A model generated the notes under the pieces. That model worked only from the letters and a program-made list of their open reading frames with translations. It was not told the DNA's origin and searched no databases. This document shows, piece by piece, positions 1-10,395 of a stretch of DNA of 64,000 nucleotides. The DNA comes from Sequoia sempervirens (Eukaryota; Streptophyta; Pinopsida; Cupressales; Cupressaceae). A program made the position numbers and the translations under genes. The stretch spans positions 62,001 through 126,000 of the forward strand of contig VDFB02187500.1 of NCBI GenBank assembly GCA_007258455.2. The letters are read 5' to 3'. Every line of letters begins with the position of its first letter. The stretch's first letter is position 1.

Positions 1-1553
1 CTTCCTTAAAATTAGAAAATCTAAAAACATTCATAAAATCAGAAAATCCAAAAACATTCAAAACATATCAAAACCCAAAAATAGGTTAAAAAGTCAAAAA
101 CAGAGTCATCTTGTCAAACTACAGGTCTTTGAGCTCTGAACATAGGCAAGGTTGATCTTTGATCATCTCCCAAGACACCTAGTTCAGTCCTTTAGGAGTC
201 TATCATAATAAACTAGCAATCCATTTGTTCATATCTCATCAATAAATGAGTATGTGTTAGTCAAACTATGTGGTCTCTGCGTGTATAACGTAGGAAAGGC
301 TAATATTTGATTAGCCCCCGAGGCCCCTAGGATAGGTCTTTAGGTTAGGTTCTTGTAAAAATCTCAGAAAAGACCAAAAACATTGGAAATTTTAAAAATC
401 AAAACATTTGTAAAATATCTCGAAAAATACCAAAAATAGCCTCAACATTTCAAAACATCCAAATATTTGAAAAAATTCATCCATCTCATTTCACATTCAC
501 CCACAATAAACATTCACTCATAATAAATCATTGTCACCTCAACCTTTGGTATGACCATCAGAAGCAAGTCTAGCAGATCGAAAGTGAAAACTCAGGGTCA
601 AGGTCTCAAGTCTAGGTCAGTAGGTAAACAAGTTGGTTAACTCTTTGTATCAATAGCCTATCATCTAGTCAATCTCACAATCATCTAATATCATCATGTC
701 CTAGAATGCATCCTTCCTACAATGGACATCAACAATAGGCATCATTGTAGTTTAGTCTTGGCTAGTGGTATGAAGAACATTAGCTTGTTTACTTGATCTT
801 TGTCTTGTTGATTTATCTTATTTGCGCTCATTTCAATGACCTCTCGAGGATGTCTATAAAAATGATTTAGAGAGAAAGGAATGGGGCAATTATGATTATC
901 TTTTGTTTTTTGTGCTTGTTGGATATTCTTGTAATATAACCTTGGTCATGTGTACTTTATTTGGTCTGTAGGGAGGGTGTTTTAGGTGTCTTGTTGACCA
1001 CATAGGAATGCTTTCCTTTCTATGTTTTGGTCTGAGATGTTTGGAATACTTGAACTACATTTTAAATAAGCTTTCGTATACCAGGTGTGAACAAGGATAC
1101 TCCTATTTGATTTTCAATTCAAAGTCCATCACATTAGGTACAACTCTATCCTAGTTCTTTATACTTTGATGCATCATGCCTATGTGTGTTATCAAACATA
1201 AGGTAAGTAAGCCCTTTTAAAATCCCAATTCTTGATAAGAAATGCATCATCATCATTCATCCTCATCTCTAATAAAGTCTCATAGATCATGAGCTTGTTG
1301 GATCCTCTTGTCATCATCATTTCTTCTTTCTTCTCTCTGCACTAACATGGTACCATGGCAGTCAAATAAACATCACCAATGCATCCATCTTGCATCCACA
1401 AATCATCAACATGTTGCATATCATCCATATAATATCATAATAGGAAACACTAATCATCTCACATACATTGCATTCTCATCATTGCATAATATAGATAAGT
1501 TATTCTAAGCATATCATAAACCATACATTTAAATCCATTGCATAATCATATAG
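1..1553. other. AT-rich spacer, no gene recognised
   Basis: No reading frame longer than about 70 codons and no protein I recognise. Around 113 and again around 260 there is a loosely similar block (GTCAAACTA then GGTCT), followed by A-rich text in which 'aaaacatt' recurs, so the first 480 bases look like a worn direct repeat of roughly 147 bp offset. The stretch is probably internal spacer of an old retroelement, perhaps the gypsy element whose 3' end lies at 4.9 kb, but that is inference. Confidence 0.4.
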
Positions 1554-1621
1554 GCATCATCATATCATCCATATATGCATCATCATATCATCCATATATG
1601 CATCATCATATCATACATGAA
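1554..1621. repeat. 23-bp tandem repeat, about three units
   Basis: The unit GCATCATCATATCATCCATATAT starts at 1554, 1577 and 1600; the third copy is imperfect and incomplete. It lies in a CAT/ATC-rich stretch running from about 1.2 to 2.1 kb. Confidence 0.85.
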
Positions 1622-1624
1622 AAA

Positions 1625-1813
1625 GATATTGAAAAATAAAAAAGAACATGTCATAACATCCCATACATCTCATAATTATAACATATAAACATCATCCATT
1701 AGGGGCATAATATAGATCCGATACTGAAAAATAAAAAGAGCATGTCATAACATCCCATACATCTCATAATTATAACATATAAACATCATCCATTAGGGGC
1801 TTAATATAGATCC
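1625..1813. repeat. Tandem duplication of a ~95-bp unit
   Basis: Bases 1625-1719 and 1720-1813 are nearly the same sequence, each starting GATA(T/C)TGAAAAATAAAAA and ending TTAATATAGATCC or CATAATATAGATCC. Only a handful of differences are visible, so this duplication is much younger than the surrounding decayed DNA. Confidence 0.88.
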
Positions 1814-2397
1814 ATTAGTCTAAGCATATTAAAATTATTTGCATTTCATGAACATTTGCATCCATACATCCATTCTCCATACATCATCATCATAAAAGCG
1901 CATAGAAATAATACAGAAAAGAAAAAAATCCATAACATCCATAAACATTTGCATAATCATACATCACATCATATCATATAGAATCGCATCACATAGAGAA
2001 CATCAAATATATCCATCCATAATGCATAAATAAAGTAGACACATTGCATAATAAATTGATCATATCATATATCAAAAATTATAATTGTCATAGTACAAAT
2101 CAGAATCATGTGTATTTGTATCAATCAGTATACAATGCCCACAGGGCTATCAAAAATAGAGCCTATAAGTCCCAAATAAAATCAAATTCTGATCAAAACT
2201 GTATGTGGTAGCTATCCCTAGTGGTTGCTCCCCTCGCCCACCTGTCTATCAACTCAGTCATCTGTTTGTCTCATCCCTGTCTATTGAGAGTACTCTGGCA
2301 CCTAAGTTTCTACAAGTACAGCCTATCAATAATGAAATTTGTAGTACTCAACCTCTCACACATCCTCGTAGTACATCCACACAAGAACTATCCCCCC
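1814..2397. other. AT-rich spacer, no gene recognised
   Basis: CAT-rich low-complexity DNA that gives way, near 2200, to more GC-rich text leading into the antisense PMD pseudogene. I see no coding region or structural element. Confidence 0.4.
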
Positions 2398-3960
2398 CTA
2401 GGATGAAGCAGCCATAATCTCTAGATGTTGCCTCCTGCCGACCTCCTAGGCCAGTTGCAACTCTGTCGCCTTCCTCTATTGGCGCTCTTGATCTCTCTCT
2501 GTGGTGAGATCATGGACCTGTTGTCTAGCATGGTCCCTCTCTGCTATAATCACCTGTAACTGTGCCTACATCCCCTGAATCTGCCCCTGTAACTGTTGTA
2601 TCTGGGCGTCTCGTGGGTTTGGCTGTGGTGGTTGAGGTGGATGTGGAGGCTATTGATCCCTCTGTTGGTCCCTTTGCTAGTGGGAATCTCTCTAATCTCT
2701 CTAATCTAGCAACTGCTCTAGCTAGCGAGGAGGTGGCCCACCTCCTCCAAGTGCTCTTGGGACCTGTCTTTCATGTCCCCTCCTTGTTTTCCTGCCTTAG
2801 GGTCTCCTCTATGGCAATGCTACCCTTGGAACTGTAAGCCGCAGTGGCGGTCTAAACCAATCATCATAAGCATGTGTGGTGCCTAGATCTATCTGTCCCT
2901 ATGCATAGGCACATGGCCTAGCCACCAACTGCCTAAAGGAGTCAACTGCATCAGATGCTAGAATCGATCAGCCCCATGTAGTCTCTCTAGATGTCCTAGG
3001 AAAGATGGCCACATACTAATTGTCGAGTTGATCTTGAACATCCCCAAACTGTCATGCCACTCAATCTAGAAGGTAGCGCTCTATCATCATGTGCTCACAC
3101 CCCTCCATCAATTGATCTTGTCGGGCATAGAACAATTGCTACATGTCATCATGCCTGGTGGGCATTTGTAACCAGGTTCTTCAAGTAAACACTATCATCT
3201 CATCAATCACTCGATGCCAATGGAGAAGACCTATTCACCCTATGTTCCTCACAGTGATGTCGCCCCTATATCTGCAAACTATTGGATCATCGGACTCCAC
3301 ATCGACCATAGTGACCATTGGTCAGAGCACGACAATGTGCTCCCAGGCCTAGATGTGCAATAATGTAACATCGGTACCAATGGCTTGGTTGTTGCAATAG
3401 GAAAACTCATGCAAATCATGGTATAATGAGGCCAACATCATTGGCCCCCACATATACTATGTCCTCTGAAAAAGCACCTACTCCTAGGCCAGGCCCCATC
3501 CCAAGCTGAACTATCTACCCCATCAGTCTGGAGCTACCAACCCACATATGATCACTACCACAATCAGCCAAAAGGTTGGCACCCGATGTCTGTAGTACTC
3601 TAAATCGATCTGACCCTCAAAAAGTGTGAGCTCATCAACCTCCATAACCTTGAAGCATGTGTCTCTTCTGGCATTTGTGTCATAAATAACTTGGTTGTCA
3701 TGAATAAACAACTACAAGATGTGCCAAACATCCTCCAATGTAATAGTAGCCTCACCAATGGGAAGGTGAAAGGATGAGGTCTCACTATGCCACCTCTTGG
3801 CCAACGCGATCATCATCAATAGATGAGTCCTAAGGGTGGGCGCATAAGCAACATACCAGAGGTCGATCTCGCCCAGGTGCTCCTGTCGTAACTCATTTAA
3901 ACTGATCTATCTTCTTAGCACTGAGGGTCGATGCTCACATGAATGCATAGGCTCTTTATC
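2398..3960 (-). pseudogene. Plant mobile domain (PMD-like) pseudogene, antisense extra ORF
   Basis: Read on the minus strand, the conceptual translation shows the signature of the plant mobile domain family (MAIN/MAIL1-like, transposon-associated): a block at about 3690-3800 reading LAKRWH, stop, ETSSFHLPIGEATITLEDVWHIL, then around 3430 a block LASLYHDLHEFSYCNNQAIG followed by 'AWEHIV', both diagnostic in order and spacing. The C-terminal part (about 2400-2600) is glutamine/arginine-rich and heptad-like (AERDHARQQVHDL), as in the coiled-coil tails of these proteins. At least ten in-frame stops interrupt it, nearly all TAG/TAA/TGA where CAG, CAA or TGG would be expected, the footprint of old C-to-T decay. 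It lies antisense to and just upstream of a gypsy-type purine tract and LTR, suggesting an antisense extra ORF of a Tat-lineage element. PMD is known in host genes and transposons; function in the element is unknown. Confidence 0.72.
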
Positions 3961-4532
3961 CTCATAGACTCATGAAGTCACAACATCAAAAATTCATGAA
4001 AAAAATCTGACTTCATTTGGAGTTTTCGACACAAGAACAACAAATGCATCACTATTTGCAATGGCATCACCCTTTAGAAACTCCAAACATTGACGCTTGA
4101 CCCTTTCAAAATGCAAATCGAGCCGTGACATTTCTATTTGCACACGCGGGCCCCTTTGACCTAAAAACCCTAAACTTAAACTAGACTGTAGCATCACCAT
4201 TCACAATCGTGTCACCATTTGGAGTTTGAATCCCCAAAGTCAAATTGTGACACGGCATTGTAATTCATAGTAGTGACGCTATACTATATAGCGATGCTAG
4301 ACTCTTTGACCTTTCAAAATGTAATAAATGTGCTAAAAATTTGAAACTCAAGGTCAAGTTAGGGTCACATATTGTTGGTCTTGCATCGGGAGGTCTCTGG
4401 TACACCCAGACTCTCTCAGAAATGTGTCGAGGAAGCACTCTTTGTGCCATTCTACAAGAGGGTTAGAGCTCAAAATGATGGAAATCTCAAAGTGTGAATG
4501 TAAAAATGAATGGAAAGTGACCCCTCCAAGGC
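3961..4532 (-). other. 5' region of the antisense PMD unit
   Basis: Between a minus-strand TATA box (4533-4540) and the first PMD homology (about 3950). It contains a 61-codon minus-strand frame starting with ATG at 4450 (MAQRVLPRHISERVWVYQ...), about 83 bp downstream of the TATA box, that I cannot assign. The recurring text 'agcatcaccat', 'gtgtcaccat' suggests worn short repeats. Could be leader plus first exon of the antisense transcript; weakly supported. Confidence 0.3.
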
Positions 4533-4540
4533 TATTTATA
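4533..4540 (-). promoter_or_regulatory. TATA box on the minus strand
   Basis: TATAAATA followed by GCC reads on the minus strand, a canonical plant TATA box. It points toward the PMD pseudogene about 600 bp away and could be its own promoter, as antisense ORFs in retroelements would need. No other promoter parts are recognisable. Confidence 0.45.
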
Positions 4541-4900
4541 CATGAAAATTAGGGTTTTTTGCCCCTTTTTAGCCGTCAAACTAGGGTTTCATGCCCCCAA
4601 AATTGTTTTTTCCCAACCGAAGCTCATTTCATATCTTTTTTCACATTTTGGCATATTTTCAGCATCCTAGAGCCTTTCTAGACCCATCAGGCAACTTGTC
4701 CTCTTTTTTTGAGAAATCACCCAAAAATCCAAATTTTTATCTAATCTCTCGAGGGAGCAATATACTAGCGTAATTCTTCTCGCTGGGGCAATAGTGGGGC
4801 ATTCGAAAAAAGTCAATTTTTTTTTAATTTTGATCTCAGAAAGGTTATTCTTTGAACCAATGCAATAGGTACATTGCTTCAAAGAGGGGGAAAATGTAGA
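4541..4900 (+). other. 3' end of a Ty3/gypsy internal region with polypurine tract
   Basis: The text CTCGCTGGGGCAATAGTGGGG and then CTTCAAAGAGGGGGAAAATG at about 4877-4896, followed by GTAGA and TGTTGAAA, has the layout seen at the 3' end of plant Tat-lineage gypsy elements, where a 'CTCG..GGGGGC' block and a purine tract precede the LTR. The purine tract is 4881-4894. No coding sequence here. Confidence 0.5.
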
Positions 4901-5009
4901 TGTTGAAATTATCCTGATTGATATCATGCACTCAATCTTGATTCACTAACATCAATTCTTCCTAAATCACTTCTTTACTAACCAATTAATTGAATAATCC
5001 TTATTTAAT

Positions 5010-5225
5010 TAATTCATCAAGATTTCTCTTTTAATTAAATAAATCAACTTTATTTGATTAAATTGTAAATCATCTTATCCTAATGTTCCTCTTTGATTAA
5101 ATAAATCATTTTATTTAATTAAATCCTAAAGTCATCTCTTTTAATTGAATAAATCAACTTTATTTGATTAAATCTAATGTTCTTCATTTAATTGAATAAA
5201 TCAAATTTATTTAATTAAATCATTA
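5010..5225. repeat. Repeated self-complementary AT modules in an LTR U3
   Basis: The module TTTAATTAAATAAATCAACTT, then TATTTGATTAAAT, occurs about four times (near 5030, 5093, 5140, 5190) at roughly 50-60-bp steps, each unit being an imperfect palindrome (TTTAATTAAATAAAT against ATTTATTTAATTAAA). Between units lie short variable spacers with 'CTAATGTTC'. Each unit could fold to a small hairpin. Confidence 0.75.
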
Positions 5226-5725
5226 ACCTCCCAAATTTTCCTCTCATTTGATTTAAATAAATCTAAAAATCTAAATCAAATGTCATATCAACTAATTCTA
5301 TCTAAAGTTGATTAAATCCTAATTAACTCCTAACTCTAATCCTCAAATCCTCTAGCTTTTGCAAATTGCACATATAAGTCAATTTATTTTATTTATTAAT
5401 TCCTCTATTTCCATTCAAATATGGCATCTCTTTGGAATATTCCATCAATTTTAAATCTCCCTCCCAAAAGGACTTTGTCCTCCGACATGGCATTTAAGTC
5501 ACTTACATGTCCTTTTTCTTGACCCAACTTGGCATTAAATCCACTTACATCCCCTCTTGTGCAAGTCATGTCTTCAAATTCAAATCCACCTATATGCATT
5601 AACTTGCACATTGTTCAAAATGTGCTCCACCTCTTTTCAATAGCATGTTGACAAGTGGCACAATGCCATTGGTGTATCTTTAATCCCACATTCTTCATAT
5701 TTCTCATTCCTCCATCCTTCTTTCC

Positions 5726-5734
5726 TATAAATAG
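5726..5734 (+). promoter_or_regulatory. TATA box of the gypsy LTR
   Basis: TATAAATAG preceded by TTTCC and followed by AGGACTTCTC. It lies about 825 bp into the LTR, the usual relation of U3 promoter to R. Transcription would start near 5755-5765. Confidence 0.6.
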
Positions 5735-6109
5735 AGGACTTCTCTATTGATTGGGGATATAGAACTTCATGCAAGGTTATTATCTACAGATTTGAAGCAA
5801 GTTCATCAACATTTCATGCAAGTTCTCATAGTTTTTATCAATCTTAGCTAGGTTATTGAAAATTTTCATCAAGGAGCACACAATCATCATCAAGTTCATC
5901 AAGGAATTGGGAAAGGGCTACTTTCCACATCAAATTAGCACCAATTCCCCCATGGGATGTTGGTTTGAATGTTTTGAATAATATTTATTAGCTTTCATTT
6001 GGTTAACCTTACTTTGTTTCTTGTTCATTGTGTTTGAATGAATTGCATGGGGAATGTTTGTTATAGATTTTTTTATTGACTAACATTGGATTGTTTGATC
6101 ATGTTGGAG

Positions 6110-8142
6110 TAGGTCTAGACCAAGCATTCACACATAGTGACAGTACTCCCTATGAGTTGTGGTATGGCAGACCTACATCTGTGAAGTACTTCAATGTATT
6201 TGGCAGGAAGTGCTACATTAAAAGTAAAGGTGAAAACTTAGGGAAGTTTGAATCAAGAAGTGATGAAGGAATATTTTTAGGTTATTCCACCCAAAGCAAA
6301 TCATATAAATGCTATAAAAAAAGACTAGACAAAGTTGTGGAAAGTATCAATGTCAAGATTGATGAAAGTATAAAACACATCAAATCTGATCAAGACAGTT
6401 TTGAAAATGATTTAGATTATGAAGACAATGTGGAAAATGATGAAGAAGAATATGAGGAAGTAATTGTTGAGAAGGCCCCTACAAAGTATGTTCAAAAATA
6501 TCATCCAACAGATCAAATAATTGGGGATAAAAATGGAGTCCAAACCAAGAGGAGATTTGCAAAGAACAGAGAACAAGTAAACTTTTCTCTCTTGTCTCAA
6601 ATTGAACCAAAAATGTTTATTGAAGCCAGCAAGGATGAGAGTTGGATAGGGGCCATAGAAGAGGAGTTAAATAAAATTGAAAAGAATAAAACATGGGAGT
6701 TGGTTCCTAGACCCCCAAGCAAAAATGTAATTGGTACAAAATGGGTGTTTAGAAACAAGCTAAATGAGGATGGAGTTGTAATAAGGAACAAGGAAAGACT
6801 AGTGTGCAAAGGTTATGCACAAGTGGAAGGCATTGATTTTGAATAAAAATTTTCACTTGTGGCAAGATTAGAAGCAATAAGAATGTTTATTGCATTTTTA
6901 GTTTATAAGGGATTCAAAGTATATTAGATGGATGTTAAATTTGCATTCTCGAATGGAAACCTAGAAGAGGAAGTGTACATTGAACAAACAAAAGGTTTTC
7001 AGCTATCAAAGGATTATGATTATGTATGTAGATTAAGAAATGCATTGTATGGTCTAAAGCAAGCACCAAGGGTGTGGTATTCTAGGCTAGACTAGTATCT
7101 ACAACAACAAGGATTCAAAAAGGGATGTGCAGATAGCAATTTATACTTCAAATCTGAAGATGAGCACATGATTATTGTTGTTGTGTATGTTGATGACATC
7201 ATTTTTGGAGGTAGCAATGATAAAATGTGTAGAATATTTGTTACACATATGCAAGATGAATTTGAGATGTCAATGTCAGGGGAGTTGTCATTTTTCCTTG
7301 GCTTACAAATTGTACAAACTGATAATGGGATATTTATATCTCAAACTAAGTATGCTAAGGATATGCTCAATAAATTTGGCATGGAAGACAATAGACCAGT
7401 CAGTACCCCCATGATAACTGGCTGCAAGTTGAGTAAATCAGATGAATCACCATATGCAGATTAGACTATGTATAGGGAAATGATTGGAGGCTTGTTGTAT
7501 TTAACTGCATCAAGGCCAGATATTATGCAAGCAGTATGTTGAGTAGTAAGGTTTCAAGCTACACCAAAAGAGTCTCATGTCAATGCAGTAAAGAGAATAT
7601 TCAGGGACATCAAAATTATTGTTGACTATGGATTATGGTATCCCAAGAGCAAGGACTTCACTTTAATCACATATACAGATGTTGATTGGGCAGGAAGTGT
7701 AGATGACAAAAAAAGAACTAGTGGTGGAGCATTCTTTTTGGGAAATAAGCTAGTTTCCTGGATGAGAAATAAGAAATAATAAATCACTCTATCCACTACA
7801 TAAGCAAAGTATGTGGCAGCAACAACATGTTGTACTCAAGTCCTTTAGATGAAGCAAACACTTAAGGACATCAAGCTGGAGTATAAAGAACCTATCTCAA
7901 TTCTTTGTGATAATTCAAGTGCTATAAACATCTCAAAGAATCTAGTGATGCACTCTAGAACTAAGCACATATCCATCAAATATCACTTCATTAGAGAGAA
8001 GGTTGCAAATAAGGAGGTCAGCATGGAGTATGTTCTGACCAAAGAACAGGTAGCTAACATTTTCACCAAGCCTCTTCCCAAAGATCAATTTGAATATCTA
8101 AGGAAAAAGTTGGGATTCATTTCTCCCACATCATATCACTAA
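6110..8142 (+). pseudogene. Ty1/copia polyprotein fragment: integrase C-part, RT, RNase H
   Basis: 5'-truncated copia pol. Domains in order: integrase C-terminal region (TPYELWYGRP at 6143, then GYSTQSKSYKCY at 6280), reverse transcriptase ([17 protein letters not shown] near 6726; YVDDIIFGGSND at 7186-7221, catalytic YVDD intact), connection (FFLGLQIVQTDNGIFIS) and RNase H (YTDVDWAG near 7675, CDNSSAINIS near 7910), ending FEYLRKKLGFISP and a stop at 8142. Roughly ten in-frame stops (for example at 6844, 7462 and two adjacent ones near 7780) and no gag, protease or integrase core. The protein is close to that of element A at 34-38 kb, so the two belong to related lineages, but the flanking LTR is different. 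Not functional. Confidence 0.93.
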
Positions 8143-8333
8143 AATTTAGTGATAGGGCATGAGTCCAGAGGGAGCCACACTTGTACTTCATTCATCCTTG
8201 GAAATGGAAAGGATAGATCAAGTCATGTAACAATAGTTTTACAAATTTCTAATGACTTGATGGTTCAATAATCAAAGATTCCCATTTTCTCTTTGAATTT
8301 CCTATCAAAGGGGGATTATTGTGTTAGGGGGAG
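8143..8333 (+). other. Copia 3' untranslated region with polypurine tracts
   Basis: Between the RNase H stop and the LTR. Two purine tracts are visible, ATCAAAGGGGGATTATTG at 8304-8321 and TTAGGGGGAG at 8324-8333; the second directly precedes TGTTAGAACTG and is taken as the primer for plus-strand synthesis. Confidence 0.6.
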
Positions 8334-9480
8334 TGTTAGAACTGTAAAATTTTGAAAATTTTATGGTTGTTTATACTCATTAGTTTCCAAAGAAGTCCTT
8401 ACCATAAGCATAGGAATCCTCTCTTCATAACATATTTTCCCATATTCTGTCATGTGGTCCCATAGAATTCACTTGTCCATGATCATTTGAATGTATAAAC
8501 CATATCGGCGTAACATATTGCAAGTCTCACCGATCCATAAAGCATTTTATACTAACATATGTCATTTTGCAGTCTATTGGCAAGAGATCAGGAATGTCAT
8601 ATTGATAAGTTTTCATCTGAGGATTGATATCAGCAAGAGGCAATGCACAGTCTCAACGATAGCAGGGTCCTATCGGCGAGATAGCAGTTATCAGGGTGAG
8701 TCATAGCGAGCATATATGTTTCTTACTGATGAAACACAAAGAGTTATGTCATCGAGACAAGAGTCATTGGAGTAGCATCCTACAACATTCATTTAGTCTC
8801 GCCGATAAAGTAGAGGTAGATCCTATCAGTAGTATAATGTCATCAGGGTGAGTTCGAGGAAGTCTTGCCAACTTACCATATCGCTATAACGGAAATACAT
8901 CGGTAGGTGGACTTAGCAATATTCATGATCTCGCCGATAATGAAATTCATCAGCCAAACTTAAGTCGTCAGTGTAATGTCTCAGAGTATTCACTTGGTCT
9001 TACTGATAAAGCAAAGGTGGGTTATATCATTGTCATCGGGATGAAGTCAGGGAGTCCCGCCAACCCCCAAAGTCACAGCAATAGGTTTGCATCGATGAGA
9101 GTTACTACGATATTCTTAAGACCAAAGGGATAAAACGTTAGGGAGACTCAGAATGTCAGTCAAACTACATGACACCATGGTGATATATGATCTATTGACA
9201 GTCGGAGAGACTTAGAGTGTCGGGGAGGTGGTAGGACATCATAGCGGGTATCTAGTGAATATTGGTAAAAGCCTGAATACAACAGATTGCCGACATTTGA
9301 ATACGAAAGGACGCATCCTTTCAAATACTAATGTATAAATGTTCATTTTTTATTGTAAAAAGGAGAGAGATATAGCGAGTAAAAAATACAGTAGGATACA
9401 ATATGTTACAATTTTTTGAGACTATGGTGCATGTTTGAAACAATGGAGATTTTAATTGAATTCATTTGATGTGGTGACTT
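8334..9480 (+). mobile_element. 3' LTR of the truncated copia element (end uncertain)
   Basis: Begins TGTTAGAACTG directly after the purine tract. It is unusually rich in the motif TCTCGCCGATAA and its reverse complement (8671, 8797, 8931 and degenerate copies at 8518, 8728, 8998), giving CG content unlike the surroundings. A weak TATA-like TATAAATG occurs at 9332. The right end cannot be fixed because the partner LTR is absent; by about 9500 the sequence has changed in character. Confidence 0.5.
8785..9083 (+). repeat. Degenerate ~200-bp direct repeat within the LTR
   Basis: The block from 8785 (CATTCATTTAGTCTCGCCGATAAAG ... GTCATCAGGGTGAG ... GTCTTGCCAAC) recurs from 8984 (TATTCACTTGGTCTTACTGATAAAG ... 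GTCATCGGGATGAAG ... GTCCCGCCAAC). Spacing between the matching motifs is 201 bp. A half-unit copy of the core motif at 8931 suggests a smaller ancestral period of about 67 bp. Confidence 0.6.
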
Positions 9481-10395
9481 TTTCTGGTTTCAGTTGTTTG
9501 TTGTGTTAATTAAAAGTATTGCTGAAGTTGTCTCCAAGGTTGATGTTTTCTAATTATTTAAACTGGTATATCAAGCATATTTTTTAGTTTATCAGTGCAC
9601 ACTTGATGTATTTGTATGGTTGGATTAATTGGTTCTTTCAAGGAGAGATTAAATTCTTTTATTCAATCATAGTAATTAGGGAATCTCATTTGGATCATTA
9701 AGAATAACTTGGTAATCACATTCTTGCATGTTTATACAAGTGATAAACTTAAACCTATATGCCAAAAAAATTGAGTTTCTGCCAGAAAGAATTTACTCAT
9801 TTCATATTTTCATTCGACTCTGTATACCCAGTAAGGCACTAGTCTCTACTATTTCATTATTTAGTTTCATTCATTTTTTCATATGAACACATTATATTTT
9901 TTCCTTAATATTGCTTATACAATTTGCACTAGAATAAAACTCATTTATCCACTCCCATTTGCTAGTGTGGGTAAATTGCTTTAGGAAATGAACAGAGGTC
10001 AAGTCTTCTTTATTCAAATAGGTATACCTGCCTAGGTCTAGCAGCACCTAAAGTGAAGAAGGTTCAAATCATTTGGCCTTGTCTGTTACCTTGAAACATT
10101 GTGAGAGCTTGGCAACCTCTTGTGGTTCAAACCTATGTTTTTGAGAGCTACCAGGGAGTCTACCCTTTACAATTGATGTCAAAGGGGGAGGATGTAAGCA
10201 AATGCTCAATTGATTAGGATGCGCATGGTAGAGATGCATATCAAAGGAGGAGCAAGGTGAGTGAATTGCTTAGTAAGTCCAAATTGGTACAAATCTCTAA
10301 TGTTATAAATTGCATTTGATTTCAATTAGTATCAAACCATTTCAAACCATTTGGTATGAGCATTTAAGTTTTTCCATCAATGAAAAAGGGGGAGA
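9481..10395 (+). other. 3' internal region of a second non-autonomous element, ending in a purine tract
   Basis: No protein is recognisable. The last part reads CCATCAATGAAAAAGGGGGAGAT directly before TGTTGG at 10396, almost the same purine-tract context as in element B (GTTTCCATCAATG, then AAAAAGGGGGAGAT). A further purine tract, GTCAAAGGGGGAGGATG, lies at about 10178. This is therefore the tail of an internal region whose coding part is missing. Confidence 0.5.

Larger units (their letters stand above)
4901..6086 (+). mobile_element. Long terminal repeat of a Ty3/gypsy-type element (3' end uncertain)
   Basis: Starts TGTTGAAATTATCC directly after a purine tract and carries a TATA box at 5726 in the same orientation, so it reads as a 3' LTR: U3 of about 825 bp and then R/U5. 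The end is placed at ...GACTAACA near 6086, just before copia homology begins, but without a second copy in the window the boundary is a guess. The U3 is AT-rich and made partly of repeated self-complementary modules. Its partner LTR is not in the window. Confidence 0.5.

Noticed and set aside
1540..2100. CRISPR-like spaced repeats
   Set aside because: The repeats are contiguous tandem copies without unique spacers, in plant nuclear DNA.
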